From: Planctobacterium marinum
GTDB taxonomy: Bacteria > Pseudomonadota > Gammaproteobacteria > Enterobacterales > Alteromonadaceae
Length of the DNA: 64,000 bases
Direction of reading: 5' to 3'
Assembly (NCBI RefSeq): GCF_020687805.1
Contig: NZ_JAJEWQ010000001.1
Coordinates: forward strand, 186,001 to 250,000
Shown: positions 35,941 through 45,651 of the stretch, piece after piece
Numbering within the stretch: position 1 is the stretch's first letter
How the letters are laid out: every line of letters starts with the position of its first letter
Position numbers and translations under genes: made by a program
Notes under the pieces: generated by a model
Database searches by the model: none
What the model was told of the DNA's origin: nothing
Seen by the model: only the letters and a program-made list of their open reading frames with translations

Positions 35941-37395
35941 ATGGCTAAGACCATCGTTGTCGCCGACGACATCAATCATTTGCCCACATTGGATGCCACC
36001 GTTGTGGATTTTGCTCATTACCTGGCCGAGTTTCCGAAACTCAACGAGGGAAAAACCCGGGTGATCAACCTGTGCAACACCGAGGCTTATCTAAGTCAGG
36101 GCTATCATTGTTCATTACTGGCGGAAGCCCGGCAGCACAAAGTAATGCCTTCGGTAAGTACCATAAACGATTTAGCCTATGTGGATAACAAGGCGGGGCG
36201 CGTCGTGTTGACCTTGCCAAGAGGGTTAATTAAGCCCCAGGAAGTGATCACCGATAAACCGATTATGGTGTATTTTGGTTGGTGTGAAGAGGAGTCCGCA
36301 AGCCGTCTTGCTACGTACTTATTTGTGAAGTTCCCAAGCCCTATATTGCGAGTATTGCTTGATCAAAAAGACGGTCAGTGGCAGGTTGTGGTGCAGGATG
36401 TCTATTTTCAAAATCTGAGCCAGCCTCAGCAACAATTGTTTTTCAAACAACTCGATCTGTTTACCCGCAAGGTCTGGCGTAGTCAAAGCCGTAAAAAGTA
36501 TCGCTGGGATATGGCCATCTTGGTAAACCCTAATGAAAGAACGCCGCCCAGTGATAAGGTGGCTCTGAGTAAATTTGTTCGGGCAGCAGAGCAGCATGGG
36601 ATTCGTGCTGAACTGGTCACCCATGAACAAATCGACTTACTGAACCGATACGATGCCTTGTTTATTCGGGAAACCACCGCAATCCAGAACCACACATACG
36701 CGTTATCTCGCAGGGCTGAGCAGGAAGGATTGGTGGTGATGGATGACCCGACATCGATATTGCGTTGTTGCAATAAAGTGTTTTTACAGGATGCCTTTAG
36801 CTATAACAAGGTGCCCGCACCGAAAACCCAGTTTGTTACCCGTTACACGCCTGAGATTCTGAATCAACTGGAACTGGACTTTGGCTATCCCATGGTGCTG
36901 AAACTACCCGAAAGCTCGTTTTCTCTTGGGGTTTTTAAAGCCAAGGAACGCAAAGAGCTGGAAGAGTATTTATCGAAGTTACTGAGTGAATCTGCGTTGG
37001 TGTTGGTTCAGGAATACCTCTATACCGAGTTTGACTGGCGAATTGGCGTACTAAATGGCAGAGCCCTATATGCCTGTCGATATCACATGGCTCGCAATCA
37101 CTGGCAAATCTACAACCATGGTGCGAAGCGCAGTACCTCTGGTGGCTTTGATACTATGCCAACCTTCGAAGTTCCCAAGATGGTGTTAGATGCGGCAATA
37201 AAGGCCTGTAGCTTTATTGGTAATAGTTTGTATGGCGTAGATCTTAAGCAGATTGAAGACAAGGTGTACGTTATTGAAGTGAATGATAACCCCAGTATTG
37301 AGAGTAAAGTGGAAGATAAATATCTGGGCGATGAACTATACATGCAGGTAATGCAGGAGTTTGCTGATCGCCTGGAAGCCAGGGGCAAAGAGTGA
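35941..37395 (+). CDS. RimK-like ATP-grasp ligase with N-terminal RLAN domain
   Basis: 484 residues. The N-terminal 170 residues (INLCNTEAYLSQGYHCSLLA, VMPSVSTINDLAYVDNKA) fit the RLAN domain that precedes some RimK-like ligases. The C-terminal half is ATP-grasp: FGYPMVLKLPESSFSLGVFK (nucleotide-binding), ALVLVQEYLYTEFDWRIGVL and the Mg2+-binding VYVIEVNDNPSIES. Such enzymes add amino acids to proteins or peptides by carboxylate-amine ligation, as RimK adds glutamate to ribosomal protein S6. It overlaps the GNAT/C39 gene by four bases (GTGA), implying a joint function. The substrate is unknown. Confidence 0.88.
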   Translation: MAKTIVVADDINHLPTLDATVVDFAHYLAEFPKLNEGKTRVINLCNTEAYLSQGYHCSLLAEARQHKVMPSVSTINDLAYVDNKAGRVVLTLPRGLIKPQEVITDKPIMVYFGWCEEESASRLATYLFVKFPSPILRVLLDQKDGQWQVVVQDVYFQNLSQPQQQLFFKQLDLFTRKVWRSQSRKKYRWDMAILVNPNERTPPSDKVALSKFVRAAEQHGIRAELVTHEQIDLLNRYDALFIRETTAIQNHTYALSRRAEQEGLVVMDDPTSILRCCNKVFLQDAFSYNKVPAPKTQFVTRYTPEILNQLELDFGYPMVLKLPESSFSLGVFKAKERKELEEYLSKLLSESALVLVQEYLYTEFDWRIGVLNGRALYACRYHMARNHWQIYNHGAKRSTSGGFDTMPTFEVPKMVLDAAIKACSFIGNSLYGVDLKQIEDKVYVIEVNDNPSIESKVEDKYLGDELYMQVMQEFADRLEARGKE

Positions 37396-38519
37396 ATACA
37401 GCAGTAAAAATGGCAACAGCGGAATTGATTCAGGAAGCTAAAAGCTCTGATATTCAGGCGCTTGTTGCATTGGAAGCCCAATGCTTTGCCACTGACAGGT
37501 TGAGCAAACGGCAGTTCCAGCACTGGTTAAAAGCTAAAAACAGAGTGTTTCTGGTGGCCAAAGCCGGAAACGGGGATTTATTGGGCTACGGGCTGGTTAT
37601 CATGCGCAAAGGAACGCGTCTGGCCCGCTTGTATTCTATTGCTCTGAGTCAGTCCGCAAGGGGAACCGGATTGTCCGGACGCTTGTTAACCGCACTGGAG
37701 CAAGGTTCGGTAGACATGGGTAAATTCTTCATGCGCCTGGAAGTCGCCAATAACAATCAGGCTGCAATTCAGCTTTACCAAAAGCAAGGGTATAAGGTAT
37801 TTGGCGTCTATCAAAAGTATTACGAAGATGAATCAGACGCACTGCGTATGCAAAAGTCCATACGCCAGGCATACAGTGCCAAGGTAACAAAGGCTTTCCC
37901 CTGGTATCAGCAAACGACTGAGTTTACCTGTGGGCCATCTGCGCTAATGATGGCCATGGCGTCAATGGAGTCCGACTTTCAGTTATCACAACTTACTGAA
38001 CTGGACATCTGGCGAGAGGCCACCACAATATTTATGACCTCTGGTCACGGTGGATGTCATCCGTTGGGATTGGCGTTAGCTGCTGCGAAACGAGGCTTTG
38101 AGGCCAAAGTTTACATGAACCAGCAAGTTCCGTTGTTTACCGATGGAGTCAGGAATGAGAACAATAAACGCATTCTAAACTCGGTTGAGGAACAATTTCT
38201 GGAGCAGGCCATACAAGCGAATATTGAAGTGTGTCTTGCGGAATTGTCTCAGGAGGATATAGCTGAAGTGTATCAGCTTGGTGGCAGAGTTTTATGCCTG
38301 ATCAGCACTTACCAATTTAATGGTAATAAAGTTCCTCATTGGGTTACGGTCACGGGCATTGATCAACAGTGTTTGTATCTGCATGATCCGGATCTGGATG
38401 ACGACAAAGAACAGGCAATTGATTGCCAACATATCCCGATTGCTCTGGAGGATTTTGTGCAGTTGTCACGCTACGGTAAAGCCAGATTGCGAACCGCTGT
38501 TGTCCTGTTTCCGCGCTGA
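37392..38519 (+). CDS. GNAT acetyltransferase fused to a C39-like cysteine peptidase
   Basis: 375 residues. Residues about 12-155 are a GNAT domain with the acetyl-CoA loop LSQSARGTGLSGRLL (about 85-99). Residues about 168-370 are a papain-like C39 peptidase domain with TEFTCGPSALMMAM (Cys180), VPHWVTVTGID (His316) and HDPD (Asp332). C39 peptidases cleave leader peptides in double-glycine RiPP export. The start is GTG at 37392, overlapping the ligase stop; ATG at 37410 is an alternative. The same two-gene pair occurs in comparative-genomic surveys of amidoligases, but its substrate is not established. Confidence 0.87.
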   Translation: MNTAVKMATAELIQEAKSSDIQALVALEAQCFATDRLSKRQFQHWLKAKNRVFLVAKAGNGDLLGYGLVIMRKGTRLARLYSIALSQSARGTGLSGRLLTALEQGSVDMGKFFMRLEVANNNQAAIQLYQKQGYKVFGVYQKYYEDESDALRMQKSIRQAYSAKVTKAFPWYQQTTEFTCGPSALMMAMASMESDFQLSQLTELDIWREATTIFMTSGHGGCHPLGLALAAAKRGFEAKVYMNQQVPLFTDGVRNENNKRILNSVEEQFLEQAIQANIEVCLAELSQEDIAEVYQLGGRVLCLISTYQFNGNKVPHWVTVTGIDQQCLYLHDPDLDDDKEQAIDCQHIPIALEDFVQLSRYGKARLRTAVVLFPR

Positions 38520-38652
38520 ATGCCCTTCCAGTAAAATGCTTAAAGGTCCGGCACTTAACGTTAAGTCCGGGCCTAAATAAGTTGATGCAGATTGCGCTTT
38601 CGCTTACCTTGTAGCCCTCCGTCAATACTGAGTCGGTTAAATAGCGCGATAC

Positions 38653-40482
38653 ATGACCACCTCTAACTTAAAACACTTTTATATCCCGGAAGAACAGTCA
38701 ATTTATCTTTTGTCGCATCAGGATGCACAAAAATTAAAAGACTGGTTGCAACTCTGTAAAGAGCAATTGCAGTTGCTGGGTTATGAGCACATTGAGCTGA
38801 TAGGCAAGGGCGCGTTTGGTTTTGCCTTTGCCGGTATTTCGCCTGAGGGGCAGCAGCTAGTGTTTAAGTTTTCACGAGCTAATTTGCCGCAGCATGTTCA
38901 GGACAGACTGGAAGAAGAAGCCTTTATGCTGAATCATGTGGAGCATCCCAATGTACCACCTCTGGTGGAATTTCAGCGCGTCGGCAAACAGGCTATTTTG
39001 GTTATGGAGCGTGCATTAGGCCTGGATTTAGAGCAACTGAGTTTACAGGAAGGGCCATTAGCAGTGCCTAAACTGATTCATATTGCTTTACAAATGACCG
39101 ATATCCTCAACAGCTTGCGCGCTTTTAAGCATCAGGGCCAGGATAAACCCATAGTGCACGGTGACATCAAGCCATCAAATATTGTCTATAACCCTGAAAG
39201 TGGCGATGTTGGTCTAATTGACTGGGGGTCTTCGGTTTTTGCTCAGGTGGACGCCTCCGGGCAGTATGTCAGCAATAATGTGATGGACCTGATGTCCGGT
39301 GATTTACAACAAACCAATGCGCGCTTAGGCGATGTCTATTTTATTGGTGAAGAGCAGCTAAACGGTGAGTTGTCATCTCCCAGATTTGATGAACAGGGTT
39401 TAGCCAGTACACTCTATGCGCTGGCCTCAGGGCAATCCTGTCGTTTTGGTAAACGGGTTATCACCCCCAATTCCGTAGGGCTTCCTAAAGAAATGGCACA
39501 AACCCTGACGGCCATGTTAAGTGACGATGTTCATCTTAAACGGGAAGCCGGGGATTATTTTCTGCGGAACATGCATTACATGGCCAACCTGGTTTTTGGC
39601 GACCCCAAAATCGCTCCCGAACAGGCGTTAATTCCCTGCTGGCACCACGAGGATCAAAAAGAAATAGACACTGTGGTTTACAGCTCAAGAAAATCGTTCC
39701 TGCGGGAAGAGGGAGACAGTAGTGAATTGCGTTACCTGAATGATGCGCAATTTGAACGCTACTACAAAAATTATATGCAGGGCATGGGCGAAAATGAAAA
39801 AGCCTTTGTCAGCGCAGTTTCACGACTGGGTAAGTTTCCGGTGTTGGGTGGTATTGTGGTTCGCTGGCAGGCAGATGGCGTCTATATCGATTCTTCTTTG
39901 AATATTAACCGGCCTGCGCTGCTGCCTTCCTTTATTGCGTCGGTTAATAACGTAGTGCGTCTGGCACGAGCCATTCACCGGGTAGGTATATTTAAAAGTT
40001 GTATGTTCAATGCCAGAGATACCTTGCATGTCGAAAGAACCTCAGTTGAACAGCCCTTTATTCCGGCAGCTGATGACGCGATTTTTTATGAAAAAAGTTT
40101 GATTTCAGCCTTGGAAGAAGAAGGAAGAACCCATAGTTACTTTGAGGATGGCGATGATCCGGATGAATTATTACGACTCCCGGAGCCTATGCTGGAAGTG
40201 ATTAAACGGTTAAACAATATCCATCATACCGGTTGCATTATTTTCGAGGCATTAACACTGCATTTAAAAGTGCACAGTTATTACAAATTACTGGATCACA
40301 GTAAGGAAAACGAATTTCGTGAATGTTTGCAGCAAATTGTTGCATTAATACCGAAAATCGAAGGCGAAGGGATTTCCGGTTTTATGAAATTACCCTATAA
40401 AGATACCCGATTTTTTGAACATCATGATCATCTGCCGGATAAATACTATCCGAAAGATCCAAGAGGAAACCAAAATCATTAA
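38653..40482 (+). CDS. Serine/threonine protein kinase-like protein with unknown C-terminal domain
   Basis: 609 residues. Kinase motifs are in order: glycine loop GKGAFGFAFAG (51-61), Lys72 in VFKFSR, the catalytic loop HGDIKPSNIVY (169-179, HGD instead of HRD) and the metal motif DWG (190-192) instead of DFG. All key residues remain, so it may be active. The C-terminal 300 residues have no recognised fold. There is no membrane segment. It follows the ligase/peptidase pair by 133 bases and may be part of the same system. Confidence 0.8.
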   Translation: MTTSNLKHFYIPEEQSIYLLSHQDAQKLKDWLQLCKEQLQLLGYEHIELIGKGAFGFAFAGISPEGQQLVFKFSRANLPQHVQDRLEEEAFMLNHVEHPNVPPLVEFQRVGKQAILVMERALGLDLEQLSLQEGPLAVPKLIHIALQMTDILNSLRAFKHQGQDKPIVHGDIKPSNIVYNPESGDVGLIDWGSSVFAQVDASGQYVSNNVMDLMSGDLQQTNARLGDVYFIGEEQLNGELSSPRFDEQGLASTLYALASGQSCRFGKRVITPNSVGLPKEMAQTLTAMLSDDVHLKREAGDYFLRNMHYMANLVFGDPKIAPEQALIPCWHHEDQKEIDTVVYSSRKSFLREEGDSSELRYLNDAQFERYYKNYMQGMGENEKAFVSAVSRLGKFPVLGGIVVRWQADGVYIDSSLNINRPALLPSFIASVNNVVRLARAIHRVGIFKSCMFNARDTLHVERTSVEQPFIPAADDAIFYEKSLISALEEEGRTHSYFEDGDDPDELLRLPEPMLEVIKRLNNIHHTGCIIFEALTLHLKVHSYYKLLDHSKENEFRECLQQIVALIPKIEGEGISGFMKLPYKDTRFFEHHDHLPDKYYPKDPRGNQNH

Positions 40483-40554
40483 TCGCGAAATAATTGAACC
40501 GCTTTCAATTAGGTTTCTGAATGTCATTCAGTAAATGGAATCACACAATATCCA

Positions 40555-41415
40555 ATGAGTAAGTTACCAAAAATCAATGAGTTATTAAGCCCTGATAAAA
40601 TTGAAGAAGATTTTTTTCTTTTTCCAAGTTGGGATTTAGGCTTCAGAGCCTTGTACGGTGGTCAGGTGATGGCTCAGGCGCTCAGTGCCGCTCAACAAAC
40701 AGTGGAAGCCCCCTTTGTGGTGCATTCTTTACACTGTTACTTTCTGTTGCCCGGCGATGCAAAGCTGCCGGTGTTTTGTCAGGTGGAAAGAGTACGAGAT
40801 GGGCGTAGTTTTGCGACACGTCGGGTTAAGGCGATTCAAAAGGGCAACATTATTTTTGATTGTATGTGCTCGTTTCAGTTACCTGAGAACGGGTTTAATC
40901 ACCAAACCCCCAAAATGCCAAAGGTACCCGGGCCTGAATCCCTGAATAATGATATTGAAAAATACGAATCTCCCAGCATGCAGGTGTCGGAAAAATTAAA
41001 AACCGCTATTCCTTTCCACAAACCAATTGAAATACGCAGTGTTAAATCTGACGAGGATAGTGCACAACAGTTTGTCTGGATGCGTTTGCGGGAACACAGC
41101 GAAGTTGAAGATAAGCTTCCCTTTCATCAGCGTGCTCTGTGTTACGCCTCTGACTACTACTTTTTGATGAGTGCAGTGCGTAAACATGGTCTGTCACCGT
41201 CGGACAGTAATTTGCGTCTGGCCACGATAGATCACGCCATCTGGTTTCATCGCGGTTTCGATTTTAATGACTGGGTGTTATATGTTTCTGAAAGCCCTAC
41301 CAGCGCCAGTGGCCGGGCCTATGTCAGAGGACAATTGTTTTCCAGTAACGGGGATTTAATCGCATCAACGACTCAGGAAGGGTTATTGCGGCTTAAACAG
41401 GAGACCAAAAAATGA
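40555..41415 (+). CDS. tesB: Acyl-CoA thioesterase II
   Basis: 286 residues with the double hot-dog fold of Tes[21 protein letters not shown] in the first repeat and [20 protein letters not shown] in the second, the latter near the catalytic Asp/Thr/Gln region. It hydrolyses medium- and long-chain acyl-CoAs. Its stop overlaps the start of the gamma-carbonic-anhydrase gene (ATGA), so the two are co-translated. Confidence 0.94.
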   Translation: MSKLPKINELLSPDKIEEDFFLFPSWDLGFRALYGGQVMAQALSAAQQTVEAPFVVHSLHCYFLLPGDAKLPVFCQVERVRDGRSFATRRVKAIQKGNIIFDCMCSFQLPENGFNHQTPKMPKVPGPESLNNDIEKYESPSMQVSEKLKTAIPFHKPIEIRSVKSDEDSAQQFVWMRLREHSEVEDKLPFHQRALCYASDYYFLMSAVRKHGLSPSDSNLRLATIDHAIWFHRGFDFNDWVLYVSESPTSASGRAYVRGQLFSSNGDLIASTTQEGLLRLKQETKK

Positions 41416-41933
41416 TTTATTCACTCGGCGATTTAACGGTTAGCCAACATGATTCCGTGTTTATTGCACCCGGCGCACATGTCGTCGGTGATGTCGAGCT
41501 ACAAGAAAATAGCAGTGTCTGGTTTAATGCGGTGATTAGAGGGGACTGTGACAAGATCACTGTCGGCAAAAACAGCAATATTCAGGATGGCAGTGTGTTG
41601 CACACGGATGAAGGTGTTCCTTTGACTATTGGCGAAGGGGTTACCGTGGGACACAAGGTGATGCTGCACGGTTGCACAATTGGTGATTATTCTTTAATTG
41701 GTATCAATGCGGTGGTGCTCAATGGCGCTAAAATCGGTAAGCATTGTGTTATTGGTGCCAATGCACTCATCACCGAAGGCATGGAAATTCCGGACGGTTC
41801 ATTGGTGGTGGGGTCACCCGGTAAAGTCATTAAGTCGCTATCTGATAAACAACGTGCACAGCTGGAACTTTCAGCCGCTCACTATGTGCAAAATGCGCAG
41901 CGTTTTAAATCGCAATTAAACGTTCAGGGATAA
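41412..41933 (+). CDS. yrdA: Gamma-class carbonic anhydrase-like protein (YrdA family)
   Basis: 173 residues of left-handed beta-helix hexapeptide repeats (for example [20 protein letters not shown]). Three metal-ligand histidines are present in VLHTDEG and VGHKVMLHG. The family is usually annotated as gamma-carbonic anhydrase or transferase; activity in bacteria is often unproven. It is translationally coupled to tesB and followed by a terminator. Confidence 0.92.
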   Translation: MIYSLGDLTVSQHDSVFIAPGAHVVGDVELQENSSVWFNAVIRGDCDKITVGKNSNIQDGSVLHTDEGVPLTIGEGVTVGHKVMLHGCTIGDYSLIGINAVVLNGAKIGKHCVIGANALITEGMEIPDGSLVVGSPGKVIKSLSDKQRAQLELSAAHYVQNAQRFKSQLNVQG

Positions 41934-41972
41934 ATCACGATAGATGTGACAGTACTCTCAATTTGTAAAAGC

Positions 41973-42007
41973 AGGCGCCTGCAATGAATTGCAAAGCGCC
42001 TTTTTTT
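41973..42007 (+). terminator. Terminator of tesB-yrdA, also facing the receptor gene
   Basis: AGGCGC and GCGCCT pair around an inner TGCAAT-GA-ATTGCA stem, and seven T residues follow. It lies just before the stop of the minus-strand receptor gene. Confidence 0.85.
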
Positions 42008-42012
42008 AGATT

Positions 42013-45000
42013 TTAAAAGAAGTGCGTGTACGAAATTCGGTAGGTGGTACCGTAAGCGTTGTGGTTGATGGTGTCGAACCCACGACTTGAGCCATAAACT
42101 ACAGGTGGATCGCGGTCAAACAGATTGTCGATATTTAGCTTGATGGTGGCATTCTTAAGAATGATACCAAACCGGGCATCGACGGTGGTCCAGGAGGAAA
42201 CATTGCGGCTACTGTCGGCATCGGGTAAAACACCCATCGCCACCAGCTCATCAATTTCTCGTCCGCGCATGCCCTCAATGTCATCTTCGTAGCCATCCAC
42301 ATAACGCAATGTGACTCCGCCATAATAGTCGTCATTGCCCCAAACCATCGACAGGTTGGCAATGTTTTCCGGATAGCGATAGGTACCGATCAACTCTTCA
42401 ATTTCGTCTGAACCTGGTTTGTTTCTGTCAAAGCTGAGGTAATGTGTCCAGTCTAAATCAAGGGACAGTACGCCATCCCACAAGGCCATATCGTGTGCAA
42501 TTTTAACATCCAAACCTGAGACATCCTGAGTTCCGGTGTTTTCTAATGGAATAACATGGTCACGGTTAAATGGCAGTTCCGGATCACGTGGCTCTGCCAG
42601 TAAAACATAGCGATCCAACAAGCCAAACAGGTCATTGGTTTGATCAACCAGTAGTCCGTCAGGACCTAATACCTGAACATAGTGCAGATCATCGTCACTG
42701 TAGCCTGGTAAATAATCGCCATTAACATCAGTGATCACAGTACCTTGTGCATTCACCAGATATTTATTGCCATCGTCTCCACGGATTGCATCAGCGTAGG
42801 TGTCTATACAAACTTCATCTCCATAGGAAATACCCGTACTTCCGGTTGGCACTAATCCACAGTGACGCAAAGAGTCGTCAGTAACAGCCTCGGCCAAAAC
42901 GCCGGTCATGTTGGTATCAACAATATTTTTGTGTTCAAACGACCAGTAGTCAGCGGTAATTGTGGTGTCATCGGCAGGACTCCAGGCGAATCCGATACTG
43001 ACAGAATCGGACTCTTCCGCTCTTAAACTTCGACTGCCCAATTCCAGGGTATTCTCGGTGACTTCACGACCATCGCCACTGCAATACAGGTCTGAAACCT
43101 GCGCGTTGGCAGCACAGTCAAATGTGGACGTTGTGGTTCTTAGTTCAATACCCGCCTGGGTTAATGAGGGGGCGCGAAAAGAAGAGGCAAAGCTACCACG
43201 TATGATGAGTTGGTCGGTTGGTCTCCATGAAATACCCACCTTTGGGTTAAACGTGCTCCCAAAATCATCGTAGTGATCGTATCGGCCGGCGAGTTGCATA
43301 TCGACGGTTTCGTGTAGCGGGATATAGAGTTCCGCAAAGGCCCCATATTGGGTACGATCAGCTCTTGCCAGGCTGGAACCGAAACCGAAGACATCCACCA
43401 GATACTCATTATCAAAGTTTGCTCTGGAGTTTGCAGACGGGATATCTTCCAGGTCTTCCTGACGGTATTCTACGCCAAAGGCGGCGCGAATATAGTCATC
43501 ACCAAATTCCATTAGCTCGCCATTGAAACGTGCATCTATGCCAAATACCGAACTCTTACCATTACGGGTAGGGCGCTCCTGTGCCACTGCTAAAATAGCA
43601 TCGTTATTTGCATCGTTGATAATGAAGGGATTGAATGCCCCTAATAAACCCGCGCTGCCACAGTTAAGTGTGTCTGAATCACCGTCGTAGTCAGCAATAC
43701 TGCCATCGGCGCACAACTCGCCATGGACAGCAGCGTTATATTTGTATCTGTTATAGATACCCGAGATTGCTTCCTGCTCTGATTCAGATTCAGAGTAAGT
43801 GACCGCCGTTTCCCATTGCCAGTCGCCGATTTCACCGGCCAGTGACGAAACCAAACGGAAAGATTGTGTTTCATTCTCTATAGTTCGCGGGTCCTGAAAG
43901 CGGGCGTCATAGCGAAAGCCATACAGATCCTGACCCGCCTGAGTTGTAAATGGGTCGTCCCAGATGATGTCATAAGGGCTGGATACCCCTTGCCAGGCTT
44001 GTAAATCTGCTTCCGAATAAATATCCAGCGCACTGTAAGGGGCAAACGGACCTTCACCATCAAATTCATCGTTAATGGGAGCTGGAGTTGAGATCGCTAC
44101 TGATTCAGAGCGACTGAAAAAGAAGTCTGTATTCCACTGCACGTCACCGATATCCCGGCTGTATATCGCCCCTACGGATTGAGATTCTAATTCAGAATCT
44201 AGCAAACTATCTCCATTTGAATAATACGCGCAAATATCTTCGCCAAACTCCGTTACGGTAGTTGGGTAAGGGCAGTCAGGGTTGGGCAATTCATTGCCAT
44301 CCCGTGAAGAAAAATAATAAATGTTGGGATAGGGGAGTTTAGGTAGATAAGAATAGCTGTTTACTAATAAAGGCTCTGCAGAAATGGGTCTGTCACTGGC
44401 TTCAAAAGCATTTTTGTCATACAAGTCTGCAAATAACGTCAGATTACCACCCGCAACGGCGCCGCCCCATACGATATTGACACTCTTTTTCGATTCGTCT
44501 GAGCTTTGCACGCTATCCTCAAACGAAACATTTAGCTCCGCACCCTGATAATCTTTTTTGAGAATGTAATTGATAACCCCGGCGACAGCATCGGCACCAT
44601 AAATTGCCGACGCACCGGTTGCCAGTACCTCAATACTTTCAATGGCAGCCAATGGAATACTATTAACATCAACAAAGTTTTCTGTGCCGGCAGCAAAAGA
44701 ACTTGGTGCTACACGGCGGCCGTTAATTAATGTCAGCGTAGAAGATGGGCCCAGACCTCGTAATGAGGCGGCGGCCTGGCCTGCCGGGGTTGAGTTGGAA
44801 GTACTGCCCGATTCAGTGGTACTGAACGTGCCACTACCACCGCGGGTTTGTCCCAGGTTTTGTAACAGTTCAAATACAGAATTGGCACCGGATTGCGCGA
44901 TATCTTCAGCACTGATGATTTGTAGTGGTTGAGTGCCTTCTAAATCGACACCGCGGATGTTGGAGCCGGTAACCTGAATGCGTTCAACGGCTTTTTCTTC

Positions 45001-45087
45001 GTTCGTGGTTGTTTCTTGTGCAATGGCGGCAGCCACTGGCGTCAGGGCACAGGTAAGCCCCAAAAGCATATGCAAAGTTTTGTTCAT
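42013..45087 (-). CDS. TonB-dependent outer-membrane receptor (large)
   Basis: 1024 residues from the ATG at 45087. A signal peptide (MNKTLHMLLGLTCALTPVAA, ending near AIA) is followed by a plug domain with ERIQVTGSNIRGVDLEGTQP, SLRGLGPSSTLTLINGRRVA and TGASAIYGADAVAGVINYIL. The beta-barrel ends in the aromatic ISYTHFF. The acidic, Asn-rich loops are typical of Alteromonadales receptors for glycans or peptides. No Fur-like box was seen upstream, so it may not belong to the metal region next door. The start has an AGGA site. Confidence 0.92.
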   Translation of the reverse strand: MNKTLHMLLGLTCALTPVAAAIAQETTTNEEKAVERIQVTGSNIRGVDLEGTQPLQIISAEDIAQSGANSVFELLQNLGQTRGGSGTFSTTESGSTSNSTPAGQAAASLRGLGPSSTLTLINGRRVAPSSFAAGTENFVDVNSIPLAAIESIEVLATGASAIYGADAVAGVINYILKKDYQGAELNVSFEDSVQSSDESKKSVNIVWGGAVAGGNLTLFADLYDKNAFEASDRPISAEPLLVNSYSYLPKLPYPNIYYFSSRDGNELPNPDCPYPTTVTEFGEDICAYYSNGDSLLDSELESQSVGAIYSRDIGDVQWNTDFFFSRSESVAISTPAPINDEFDGEGPFAPYSALDIYSEADLQAWQGVSSPYDIIWDDPFTTQAGQDLYGFRYDARFQDPRTIENETQSFRLVSSLAGEIGDWQWETAVTYSESESEQEAISGIYNRYKYNAAVHGELCADGSIADYDGDSDTLNCGSAGLLGAFNPFIINDANNDAILAVAQERPTRNGKSSVFGIDARFNGELMEFGDDYIRAAFGVEYRQEDLEDIPSANSRANFDNEYLVDVFGFGSSLARADRTQYGAFAELYIPLHETVDMQLAGRYDHYDDFGSTFNPKVGISWRPTDQLIIRGSFASSFRAPSLTQAGIELRTTTSTFDCAANAQVSDLYCSGDGREVTENTLELGSRSLRAEESDSVSIGFAWSPADDTTITADYWSFEHKNIVDTNMTGVLAEAVTDDSLRHCGLVPTGSTGISYGDEVCIDTYADAIRGDDGNKYLVNAQGTVITDVNGDYLPGYSDDDLHYVQVLGPDGLLVDQTNDLFGLLDRYVLLAEPRDPELPFNRDHVIPLENTGTQDVSGLDVKIAHDMALWDGVLSLDLDWTHYLSFDRNKPGSDEIEELIGTYRYPENIANLSMVWGNDDYYGGVTLRYVDGYEDDIEGMRGREIDELVAMGVLPDADSSRNVSSWTTVDARFGIILKNATIKLNIDNLFDRDPPVVYGSSRGFDTINHNAYGTTYRISYTHFF

Positions 45088-45651
45088 GATCAAAAATTCC
45101 TACAACAGTGAAGTTGCTTTGTGTGTCTACGGTTTTTGTTTTTTTACAGAAGCTGAGCAAGTCTTAATAAAAGACTCGTCATAGGAGACAGCCGAAGGCC
45201 TACTCGTCAAACCACTCTGACAAGTACCACGGTGTGTAGGTATATTGAGATAACGAAACTGCTTTTTTCAACATAAGGTTGTTGTTAATTGCTACTCAAA
45301 ATTTAATCAATTTAGTCTAAACAAAACCCAGAATGAGTATTTGCTATTTAAATAAATACCGTAAATCAGGCTCGCGGTAAATAGCCTGTTAATAAAAATC
45401 TTTTGTTTTTGTGAGATGCGATGAATAGATATGCTGTCCGGATAAATAAATCTATAGAAGAACACCCTCACAGAGGGGTAATCTGCAATAGTTATGCAAT
45501 GTCAAAAATATTAAGGATTTGTTAACAAACAGTAGCCCTGGGGCAAAGGATTGGGTTTTCACTGCTCATGGGAAAAACAGGAAAACCCGTTCTGGTTTTG
45601 CTTCGCTATGTATCTGCGATTATTGTTTCTGTGCAGACACATACACAGACA
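45088..45651. other. Long intergenic region upstream of the large receptor
   Basis: 564 bases of AT-rich DNA that presumably carries the receptor promoter. It contains GGGTTTTC (45553-45560) paired with GAAAACCC (45581-45588) and smaller hairpins (for example ACCCTC/AGGGGT near 45463). A 60-codon frame at 45519-45701 overlaps the next gene and is not supported. No Fur-like box was found. Confidence 0.5.
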
